A stretch of DNA of 64,000 bases from NCBI RefSeq assembly GCF_963855985.1, contig NC_087099.1, forward strand, positions 14,910,001-14,974,000. The letters run 5' to 3'. The position numbers and the translations under genes were made by a program. The notes beneath the pieces were generated by a model. That model saw only the letters and a program-made list of their open reading frames with translations. It did not search any database and was not told the origin of the DNA. How positions within the stretch are numbered: the stretch's first letter is position 1; each line of letters begins with the position of its first letter. This DNA comes from Ostrinia nubilalis. Taxonomy: Eukaryota; Arthropoda; Insecta; Lepidoptera; Crambidae. Of the stretch, positions 56,001 to 64,000 are shown in pieces.

Positions 56001-59000
56001 GGATCTAGCTTCGTGTAAGTTAAAGTCTGCAACTCCGCTTCGCTTAGCTCTACGTCTATAAACAGACGCAGGTCCTATCTGAATTACTAGCTATACCATT
56101 GCCCACTGCGGTAGACAGGCAGCTTTAACTGCCGAATCGGGGTTTTAGCGACCTGATGAAATGCTACTCACCTCCTTGTCAGTAGATCCAAAGGAATCAT
56201 TGCTCAGCGAGCTCAGAGACCCGTCTCGTGGTTGCGCAGGGCGGCGCGCTCGCTCCGGTAGCCCAGCTTGCACCGTTTCCTCAAATAGTTCGCGGTCCGT
56301 AGAACCAAAGGATTCTAAGCTTAATACGAAAGTGACGCGAAGGAACATCGCATACTGGCGCGTAGGCTGCATGTTGGATATGCTAGTGGTTTGGCTTCGC
56401 TCAGCTCCGCGTCTATAAACAGACGCAGGTCCTAGCTCCTTTTTGAATTACTATTACTACTATGCCCACTCCGGTAGACAGGTAGCTTCAGCGAACTATC
56501 GAATCGGAGTTTTGGCGCCCTGATAATAGCTACTCACCTCCTTATCAGTAGATCCAAAGGAGTCGTTGCTCAGCGAACTCAGAGACCCGTCTCGTGGTTG
56601 CGCGGGTCGGCGCGCTCGCTCCGGTAGCCCAGCTTGCACCGTTTCCTCAAATAGCTCGCGGTCCGTAGAACCAAAGGATACTAAGCTTAATACGAAAGTG
56701 ACGCGAAGGAACATCGCATACTGGCGCGTAGGCTGCATGTTGGATATGCTAGTGGTTTGGCTTCGCTCAGCTCCACGTCTATAAACAGACGCAGGTCCTA
56801 TCTGAATTACTAGCTATACCATTGCCCACTGCGGTAGACAGGCAGGTTTAGCGAGCTGCCAGTTCGGATTTTTTGTTCCCTGATAATAGCTACTCACCTC
56901 CTTATCAGTAGACCCAAAGGAGTCATTGCTCAGCGAGCTCAGAGACCCGTCTCGTGGTTGCGCAGGGCGGCGCGCTCGCTCCGGTAGCCAGGCCTGTACT
57001 GTTTCCTCAAATAGCTCGCGGTCCGTAGAACCAAAGGATACTAAGCTTAATACGAAAGTGACGCGAAGGAACATCGCATACTGGCGCGTAGGCTGCATAT
57101 TGGATATACTAGTGGTTTGGCTTCGCTCAGCTCCGCGTCTATAAACAGACGCAGGTCCTAGGTCCTATCTGAATTACTAGCTATACCATTGCCCACTGCG
57201 GTAGACAGGCAGCTTTAACTGCCGAATCGTGGTTTTAGCAATCTGATAATGACTACTTACCTCTTTATCAGTAGATCCAAACGAGTCATTGCTCAGTGAG
57301 CTCAGAGACCCGTCTCGTGGTTGCGCAGGGCGGCGCGCTCGCTCCGGTAGCCCGGCCTGTACTGTTTCCTCGAACAGATACCATTCCATGGAGTCGATGT
57401 ACTAGACTGAGGCTACGTGTTCAAGAGAAGCAGAGCGAGGAAATTATATGACGAGCACGTACTCAGAATCTAGCTTTTTGTAAATTACATATAGTCCACA
57501 ACTCCACTTTACTTAGCTCTAGGTCTATAAATAGACGCAGGTCATAGCTCCTCTCTGAATTACTAGCTATGACCACTCCGGTAGACAGGTAGCTTCAGCG
57601 AACTATCGAATCGGAGTTTTGGCGCCCTGATAATGGCTACTCAGCAGGTACTCACCTCCTTATCAGTAGATCCAAAGGAGTCATTGCTCAGCGAGCTCAG
57701 AGACCCGTCTCGTGGTTGCGCAGGGCGGCGTGCTCGCTCCGGTAATCCAGCTTGCACCGTTTCCTCAAATAGCTCGCGGTCCGTGGAGCCGAAGGATTCC
57801 AGGCTGAGTGAGCTACCGGATTCTGCGCCAAGATCGCGCGAGCGCACTGAGCGGTCGGCGTTCTTGCGACCTGATGGAGATAATTTTAAGGGGTTAGGAA
57901 ACAATGAGCAGAAGTGTCAGAAAATTAAAGAAATGAGCGTTGAAAGCTTGCTACCACGCTGCAAAATAGTTTTCTTCCTTTTATTTAAAAGTTGGTAATG
58001 TAATTTTACGTACACAACGTAAATTATTTATTTATTAGGTACACCAACAAAGTCACATACAGTTCATACATTTTAAATGGTTTAACACATGATGCGTATA
58101 TGACCTCAATTACAGGTATAATACACAGCATTTCTTTTTGCAAGACTAGGGTACTTATACACTAGAGAAAACAAAATTCAATGAGGGTTTTCGCGAATGA
58201 AAAATCCGCCAGATGGCAATACGTAGACGCGAGGTTCAAATGCTGCATGATTGGTTATTTTTGACATGACATTGACAGATATGTCAAAATCCACCAATTA
58301 CGCAGCAGTCAGACCCCACATCCACGTCCCGCCATCTAGCGGATCTTTCATTCGCGAAAACCCTCATTGAATAGTGTTTAAGCACCGAGCAATATAAAGG
58401 ATTTAGTTTACTAGTATTACGCTATAAGGTTACGCAAGAAGGCTCAAGGTCACCCAAAGGGCGATGGAGCGGGCTATGCTCGGAGTTTCCCTGCGTGATC
58501 GAATCAGAAATGAGGAGATCCGCAGGAGAACCAAAGTAACCGACATAGCTCGCAGAATTGCTAAAATCAAGTGGCAGTGGGCGGGGCACATAGCTCGTAG
58601 AGACGATGGCCGTTGGGGCAGGAAAGTTCTCGAGTGGCGACCACGGGCTGGAAGACGTAGCGTGGGCAGGCCTCCTACTAGGTGGACCGACGATCTGGTA
58701 AAGGTCGCGGGAAGAGCCTGGATGCGGGCAGCGCAGGACCGTTCATTGTGGAAAACCTTGGGGGAGGCCTTTGTCCAGCAGTGGACGTCATTTGGCTGAA
58801 ACGAACGAACGAACGAACGCTATAAGGTTCAAAATCCAATGAAAACGTATACAATGCTCACCGGCAGCCAGCGGGTCGTGGGCGGGTGGTCGCGGCGGCG
58901 CGGGCACGGGCGCGGGGCGGGGCGGTAATGGCGGCGGGCTGGCAACGCCGCGCTCTGAACTGCAGCTACGGCTGGAAACAATTTCAATTCAAGCTGTTTA

Positions 59001-62000
59001 TATCAATAGCAAAATAATCACTTAGGCCCCGTTTTTTAATTCATGGTTAAAATAAAAAATTGTTAAATTTTGCTACTAATGGTTAAATATTAACAAAATG
59101 TAAACAAATAGTTAATAAATGTACTAAAATTCAAGCTAACCATTGGTCTAAAAAATTTTTTTTCTTCTTATTTAACCACTTGTCATTTGACATGTGTCAA
59201 ATTTGACTATTGGTTATTTTAACTACGAATCAAAAAACTGGGCCTTAGAAGTTACAAAGTTTACAAGTTAAAACAACAATCTAATAGGGAAGAAGGACTG
59301 AGTCAAATTATGCAGAACTGCTATGTTATAAAGACCATTGCAGACTATCTAATTACAATTAAATAGATCACAGTCAATGACATTTCTAATTAAAACAACT
59401 GAAATGTATTTATTTTAATTCGTATCAATCAATATTCAAATTACTAAAGTCAAAAAACTCACCTATCACGAATATTCCTGGCAAACTCGTGGGACATCTT
59501 AACAGTCTCAGTGGAAGACCTCAAATATGGCGGCAGAGAGCGCTGCAAAAGAATTAAATTATTTTATTTACGCTCAACTCTATTTTATTCTGTTATCACA
59601 AGTTATTGAAACGTAGATCTTACATAAACGTCGCCTCTCACTGTGTAGGGAACGGAAGACACGTCGGATGGAGGTCCCTTGTTTTTCACAACCTGGAAAT
59701 AAATAAAATTCATGATAGAAATATTGGCAATTCTAGTCATAGGACTTTAGTGCATTAAGTTAGCCTTATGTACTTTATTTTGGCATTAAAGTTTAAATAA
59801 ATAAATCCTAGTCTTCTAAGGACCAAGAGATTTTTACTGAGATGATGATGTAGTGTTGATCAATTAACATAATTTATTTATTTATTTAAGGCTCACAAAA
59901 CAAGTTACAGTCATATTCAGGCACAGATAATATTCCATAGATTAATCTAAACCGCAACTCTAAACATGTGTGCACAGAATGAATTGAAAATGATGAAATA
60001 AAGAGGGTAAGTAGTGTTAGTTTAACTTATTTTATGCTTAGTATTTAATGTTAATAAGTGTTATTAAAGTTTACAAAGGACAACTTGACTTCGGACAAAT
60101 TTCGGTGATAAATGGCTAATAGAGACTCCCGTTCTGAGATGGCGTTCCAAAAGATACGAAAACTGTTTTCGTACAACAAACAACACAATACCTTAGCTAT
60201 CCCTTTCTGAATGCACTCCTCCAGCAAATCTCCCGCGTCGCTCAAGTTAGAGCTATCGGAGGTGTCCGGCTCATTCTGTCCGGCGTTCCTGGCGTCCGGA
60301 CTGGTGTCGGACGCGCCCAGCGCCGCCGGACGCAACCCGGACGGCGCCGAGTCGATGGATAGCGCGGACAGATTGGAGTTGCTGCCCGCTTTGGATAGGA
60401 TCGCTGGAGTGTCTTCGGTGAAGTATACTTTGCACACGTCGCTTGGCGTTTGAGAGCCTGGAAGTAAATGTTTCGTGGTCATCTACTGTGTCATATAATG
60501 AAGTCAAAGGCCAAATATGAAACTAGTTCTTACCTTTATATGGAGCGTTGGGAGTGGAACTTGAAGGTGGTAAATGATGGACATGGTCCCTGTTAGAAAA
60601 AATACAGATCAGGTTAGATTCTAATGAAATTTCTGTTCAGTTGTAGTAATGATAAGTTAATTTTCTTCGTACCTGACTTCATCTCTCTCGGAGTCCGATT
60701 CTAATTGGTCGTCTATTGGCCTCACGGAAGGGTTTGGCTGGCACTCATCCACTAGTCGAAGGGAAGTCTGCAAATAATAACAAATCAAGATTAAAATATG
60801 AGTCAAGTTCATTTGGGCATTGGCCGAGTCTCATTGAAACTCAAGAACAGACTATTACATGTACGGGTTTAAATGAGGAGATCCGTACGAGAACCAGTTT
60901 ATAGAAAGCCAAAGTCCATGGGCTATGGGCAGGGCACATAGTTCGCAGAACTGATGGTTGTTGGGGTTGAAAAATTCTTGAGTGGCAACCATAAACCGGA
61001 AGCTGTGATGCAGGCGGGCTTACCACTCAGTGGACCGACGATCTAGTGAAGGTCGCGAGAAGCACCTGGATGCGGGCAGCTCAGGAATGGTCTTTGTGGA
61101 AGTCCTTGGGGGAAGAGACCTTTGTGTCCAGCAGTGAACGTTTGTTTAAACGACAGAGCTTATTAGGGACCCTCTACACTGGCATTTTTAGAGCGTCGTC
61201 GTGACGTCAATGCTGTATGGCTGCCCTCACTCTGCTGTTGCGTTACTTGTTCGAGAAAAACGTAGTGTCGCTGAGCCAGCGCCGCGTTGACGTTGTGCGG
61301 GCGCTCTATACCATTTTTTTTAATTTTCATACAAAATAAATTTTATAAAATCCGATTTGTATGAAAATTAAAATAAATTAAAATGAAGATATCAATTTTC
61401 TGACTTCACCATACCATTTATATGACCATGTTAACATGGGCTAGTGTCGGCTCATATACCTATTTACCTAACAACCTGTAGATGCTAGTGTGGAGGTTTC
61501 TTAGAGAGAAGTCACACGGTGCGGTGCGGCAAACATTTTGCCGCATCACTGTACACATGTGGTATGCGGCGCCGCAATACGGCACCGTCTCGCTCAATCG
61601 AAGTGCAATCGGCGCTGAAACGCACCGTCTGGCATATCATTGATTTTTATATGCAAAACGCCGGAGTGACATCGCTCCATCACGACCCGGGACACTAGCG
61701 TGGGGCTCGCACGAGCGGCTCGCGGGCTGACCTTGTCCCGGGGCTCGGTGTCGATGGTGAGGCTGCTGAGGCTGGTGGCGGCGGAGAAGGCGGCCGGCGT
61801 GTGTTCCGCCACGACCCGGGACACTAGCGTGGGGCTCGCACGAGCGGCTCGCGGGCTGACCTTGTCCCGGGGCTCGGTGTCGATGGTGAGGCTGCTGAGG
61901 CTGGTGGCGGCGGAGAAGGCGGCCGGCGTGTGTTCCGCCACGACCCGGGACACTAGCGTGGGGCTCGCACGAGCGGCTCGCGGGCTGACCTTGTCCCGGG

Positions 62001-64000
62001 GCTCGGTGTCGATGGTGAGGCTGCTGAGGCTGGTGGCGGCGGAGAAGGCGGCCGGCGTGTGTTCCGCCACGACCCGGGACACTAGCGTGGGGCTCGCACG
62101 AGCGGCTCGCGGGCTGACCTTGTCCCGGGGCTCGGTGTCGATGGTGAGGCTGCTGAGGCTGGTGGCGGCGGAGAAGGCGGCCGGCGTGTGTTCCGCCACG
62201 ACCCGGGACACTAGCGTGGGGCTCGCACGAGCGGCTCGCGGGCTGACCTTGTCCCGGGGCTCGGTGTCGATGGTGAGGCTGCTGAGGCTGGTGGCGGCGG
62301 AGAAGGCGGCCGGCGTGTGTTCCGCCACGACCCGGGACACTAGCGTGGGGCTCGCACGAGCGGCTCGCGGGCTGACCTTGTCCCGGGGCTCGGTGTCGAT
62401 GGTGAGGCTGCTGAGGCTGGTGGCGGCGGAGAAGGCGGCCGGCGTGTGTTCCGCCACGACCCGGGACACTAGCGTGGGGCTCGCACGAGCGGCTCGCGGG
62501 CTGACCTTGTCCCGGGGCTCGGTGTCGATGGTGAGGCTGCTGAGGCTGGTGGCGGCGGAGAAGGCGGCCGGCGTGTGTTCCGCCACGACCCGGGACACTA
62601 GCGTGGGGCTCGCACGAGCGGCTCGCGGGCTGACCTTGTCCCGGGGCTCGGTGTCGATGGTGAGGCTGCTGAGGCTGGTGGCGGCGGAGAAGGCGGCCGG
62701 CGTGTGTTCCGCCACGACCCGGGACACTAGCGTGGGGCTCGCACGAGCGGCTCGCGGGCTGACCTTGTCCCGGGGCTCGGTGTCGATGGTGAGGCTGCTG
62801 AGGCTGGTGGCGGCGGAGAAGGCGGCCGGCGTGTGTTCCGCCACGACCCGGGACACTAGCGTGGGGCTCGCACGAGCGGCTCGCGGGCTGACCTTGTCCC
62901 GGGGCTCGGTGTCGATGGTGAGGCTGCTGAGGCTGGTGGCGGCGGAGAAGGCGGCCGGCGTGTGTTCCGCCACGACCCGGGACACTAGCGTGGGGCTCGC
63001 ACGAGCGGCTCGCGGGCTGACCTTGTCCCGGGGCTCGGTGTCGATGGTGAGGCTCCTGAGGCTGGTGGCGGCGGAGAAGGCGGCCGGCGTGTGTTCCGCC
63101 ACGACCCGGGACACTAGCGTGGGGCTCGCACGAGCGGCTCGCGGGCTGACCTTGTCCCGGGGCTCGGTGTCGATGGTGAGGCTGCTGAGGCTGGTGGCGG
63201 CGGAGAAGGCGGCCGGCGTGTGTTCCGCCACGACCCGGGACACTAGCGTGGGGCTCGCACGAGCGGCTCGCGGGCTGACCTTGTCCCGGGGCTCGGTGTC
63301 GATGGTGAGGCTCCTGAGGCTGGTGGCGGCGGAGAAGGCGGCCGGCGTGTGTTCCGCCACGACCCGGGACACTAGCGTGGGGCTCGCACGAGCGGCTCGC
63401 GGGCTGACCTTGTCCCGGGGCTCGGTGTCGATGGTGAGGCTGCTGAGGCTGGTGGCGGCGGAGAAGGCGGCCGGCGTGTGTTCCGCCACGACCCGGGACA
63501 CTAGCGTGGGGCTCGCACGAGCGGCTCGCGGGCTGACCTTGTCCCGGGGCTCGGTGTCGATGGTGAGGCTGCTGAGGCTGGTGGCGGCGGAGAAGGCGGC
63601 CGGCGTGTGTTCCGCCACGACCCGGGACACTAGCGTGGGGCTCGCACGAGCGGCTCGCGGGCTGACCTTGTCCCGGGGCTCGGTGTCGATGGTGAGGCTG
63701 CTGAGGCTGGTGGCGGCGGAGAAGGCGGCCGGCGTGTGTTCCGCCACGACCCGGGACACTAGCGTGGGGCTCGCACGAGCGGCTCGCGGGCTGACCTTGT
63801 CCCGGGGCTCGGTGTCGATGGTGAGGCTGCTGAGGCTGGTGGCGGCGGAGAAGGCGGCCGGCGTGTGTTCCGCCACGACCCGGGACACTAGCGTGGGGCT
63901 CGCACGAGCGGCTCGCGGGCTGACCTTGTCCCGGGGCTCGGTGTCGATGGTGAGGCTGCTGAGGCTGGTGGCGGCGGAGAAGGCGGCCGGCGTGTGTTCC
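48784..64000 (-). CDS. APC: APC (adenomatous polyposis coli) homologue, C-terminal half
   Basis: 5' end lies beyond the window. Exons here, 5' to 3': 129-bp repeat array (64000 down to about 61680), 60767-60673, 60589-60534, 60457-60192, 59692-59624, 59542-59463, 58971-58862, 57870-57656, 55071-54962, 53095-48784. From 60767 down, every phase fits. Motifs in order: many 20-aa beta-catenin-type repeats (HTPAAFSAATSLSSLTID), one more in EDTPAILSKAGSNSNLSALS, SAMP-like Axin sites (LLEECIQKGIAK, LFEETVQAGLPERA, VFERCVRAGMRRG, LLRDVIERGAA) alternating with SLSSLSNDSFGSTD, then a large basic Ser/Pro-rich exon ending near an SQIP EB1 motif. Family role: scaffold of the beta-catenin destruction complex and microtubule plus-end partner. 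The armadillo and oligomerisation regions must lie right of 64000. The donor ending the array exon is not resolved. Confidence 0.88.
52650..52895 (-). repeat. In-frame minisatellite inside APC terminal exon
   Basis: A 21-bp unit (GTCCCTAGAGAGTGTACGTC on the plus strand) is repeated in tandem, encoding SLGTDVH over and over. It is broken by longer repeats containing DEQDPE and DSAGQD. The frame is always kept. Confidence 0.85.
53245..53385. mobile_element. Degraded family F MITE in APC intron
   Basis: CATAGGCGCAGACCACCAAC and TTTTAGTAGGCCGATAGTTG at the left, with CACTATCGGCCAACTAAAAG and TCGGTGACATAG at the right, mirror the ends of 15908-16082. Confidence 0.55.
53391..53800 (+). mobile_element. 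3' end of RTE-like non-LTR retrotransposon (copy 4), interrupted
   Basis: Starts AAGTGGCAACAGGCAGGGCA (coding KWQQAGHMVRRIDDRWGS), is broken by about 165 unrelated bases, resumes at GACGACCTCATAAAAGTAGC, and ends with GGGGGAGGCCTATGTTCAG and an ATGATGATG tail. Confidence 0.65.
54090..54530. repeat. 94-bp tandem repeat in APC intron
   Basis: CATACATACCTGTCGCGTTC recurs at about 54091, 54185, 54279, 54344 (shortened) and 54439, with AAATTACTTTGAACCATA and ACTTAAAGTGCATAAAGTG in each unit. Copies differ by several bases, so it is older than the exon arrays. Confidence 0.8.
54526..54655 (+). mobile_element. SINE-like dispersed repeat (copy 2)
   Basis: Nearly identical to 20264-20395, including CCCAGTATTAACCCTACCAC and CACTATT at the end. 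It follows directly on the 94-bp tandem array. Confidence 0.6.
55157..55265. mobile_element. Palindromic MITE (family A), intact copy
   Basis: Ends GTAGGCCTAAGATGCGCGCC and GCGTGCATCTTAGGCCTAC, with arms pairing inward through GCGATAA / TTATCAC. In the APC intron upstream of exon 54962-55071. Confidence 0.75.
55648..55720 (+). mobile_element. 3' end of RTE-like non-LTR retrotransposon (copy 5)
   Basis: ATTGGGGGAGGCCTAAGTTC, AGCAGCGGACGTCCTATGG, then CTGAAATGATGATGATGAG: only the last 70 bp or so of the element. Confidence 0.65.
55798..57870 (-). repeat. APC: Six tandem copies of an APC SAMP-like exon
   Basis: The full exon is 57656-57870. Five shorter copies follow downstream in the gene, with donors (GAG|GTGAG or GAG|GTAAG) at 57261, 56898, 56538, 56172 and 55798, spaced 360-395 bp. 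Each encodes LFEETVQAGLPERARRPAQP and then SLSSLSNDSFGSTDKE, small changes aside. With the nearest phase-0 acceptor, copies at 57261-57401 (47 codons) and 56898-57080, 56538-56720, 56172-56354 (61 codons each) are open and 0/0 in phase. The copy at 55798-55938 has an in-frame TAA. Acceptors of the 61-codon type (GCGCCAG) have weak pyrimidine tracts. If used, each copy would add one SAMP-like plus one SLSSLS motif. Confidence 0.88.
58177..58371. mobile_element. MITE (family J) in APC intron
   Basis: Ends TTCAATGAGGGTTTTCGCGA and TCGCGAAAACCCTCATTGAA, then CGCCAGATGG / CCATCTAGCG inside. No coding capacity. Confidence 0.75.
58440..58815 (+). mobile_element. 3' end of RTE-like non-LTR retrotransposon (copy 6, open)
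   Basis: An uninterrupted 111-codon frame (58464-58799) encodes the C-terminal tail: [60 protein letters not shown], then LGEAFVQQWTSFG and stop. This is a hallmark of lepidopteran endonuclease/reverse transcriptase polyproteins. It is followed by a GAAC microsatellite. The polymerase part is absent (5' truncation). Inserted in sense to plus, antisense to APC. Confidence 0.8.
59023..59247. mobile_element. MITE (family K) in APC intron
   Basis: Ends TAGGCCCCGTTTTTTAATTC and a complement ending CAAAAAACTGGGCCTTA, with ATGGTTAAAATAA / TTATTTTAACTA just inside. Confidence 0.65.
60870..61150 (+). mobile_element. 3' end of RTE-like non-LTR retrotransposon (copy 7, decayed)
   Basis: Matches copy 6 with many changes and small insertions (GAGGAGATCCGTACGAGAAC, GTGGACCGACGATCTAGTGA, CTTGGGGGAAGAGACCTTTG). 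Frame is broken. Confidence 0.65.
61168..61500. mobile_element. TIR element interrupted by a half copy of family B MITE
   Basis: Ends GGGACCCTCTACACTGGCAT and ATGCTAGTGTGGAGGTTTC enclose about 330 bp. Within it, 61311-61478 is the right half of the palindromic MITE seen at 4701-4961 (CTGACTTCACCATACCATTT, CATGTTAACATGGGCTAGTG). Confidence 0.55.
61681..64000 (-). repeat. APC: Eighteen-copy 129-bp array encoding 20-aa beta-catenin repeats
   Basis: TGACCTTGTCCCGGGGCTCG occurs at 61728 and every 129 bp up to 63921: 18 units, the last cut by the window end. Each unit is 43 codons and in frame: AEHTPAAFSAATSLSSLTID, then TEPRDKVSPRAARASPTLVS, then RVV. The TP-x-FS-x-SLSSL core is the APC 20-aa repeat. 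Copies look identical by eye except two units (near 63051 and 63309), where CTG is CTC and the Ser becomes Arg (SLRSLTID). GC-rich, no stop in frame, and no splice site needed within the unit. The array reads on past the last unit into MERCHSGVLH before a stop, so the exon donor must lie near 61675-61690. Confidence 0.92.

Overview
The window looks like nuclear DNA of a moth or butterfly (Lepidoptera). It has split genes with GT-AG introns and an AT-rich background. It is also dense in mobile-element remnants: 3' ends of an RTE-like retrotransposon (the TCAGCAGTGGACGTC / CATCATCATC tail), a CTAG-ending Helitron-like piece, a mariner fossil, and many palindromic MITEs with TA, TAA/TTA or 8-bp target duplications. 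Species cannot be named from the sequence alone.

Layout, left to right. (1) 1-447: the 3' part of a small glucosidase II beta-like protein with two LDLa-type cysteine/acidic motifs. (2) 2290-10981, plus strand: seven coding exons of an FKBP52/FKBP59-type immunophilin (473 aa; two FKBP domains, TPRs). Its introns hold a large palindromic hAT-like element built on TATCGATA repeats. (3) 11000-16550: FKBP downstream DNA, then a pile-up of at least four terminal-inverted-repeat elements. (4) 16568-27201, minus strand: nine coding exons of a C2orf69 (UPF0565) homologue (347 aa). Two of its exons are amplified inside the gene: six near-exact 148-bp copies around exon 6, and a dozen decayed copies of the 3' end of exon 1. 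(5) 27909-28979, minus: a two-pore potassium channel with an intronless CDS and unusual selectivity-filter residues. (6) 30409-38643, plus: eight coding exons of a 16-finger C2H2 zinc-finger protein (665 aa), divergent from the channel. (7) 38644-48783: about 10 kb with no gene I can support. (8) 48784 to the window end, minus: the C-terminal half of an APC (adenomatous polyposis coli) homologue. It has SAMP-like Axin-binding motifs, 20-aa beta-catenin-binding repeats and a C-terminal SxIP motif for EB1.

All three multi-exon models that are complete here (FKBP, C2orf69 homologue, zinc finger) keep frame across every junction and total a multiple of three bases. The APC junctions from 60767 down to the stop also agree in phase.

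The most striking feature is repeated internal duplication of exons. In APC an in-frame 129-bp unit, each encoding one 20-aa beta-catenin-type repeat, occurs 18 times almost without change and runs off the window. A second APC exon with a SAMP-like motif has five extra copies, four of them open and in phase 0/0. The C2orf69 homologue has two exon-derived arrays and the zinc-finger gene has one truncated exon copy. In APC this could multiply the docking sites of the Wnt destruction complex. Whether the arrays are expressed, polymorphic or partly an assembly artefact cannot be settled from sequence alone.
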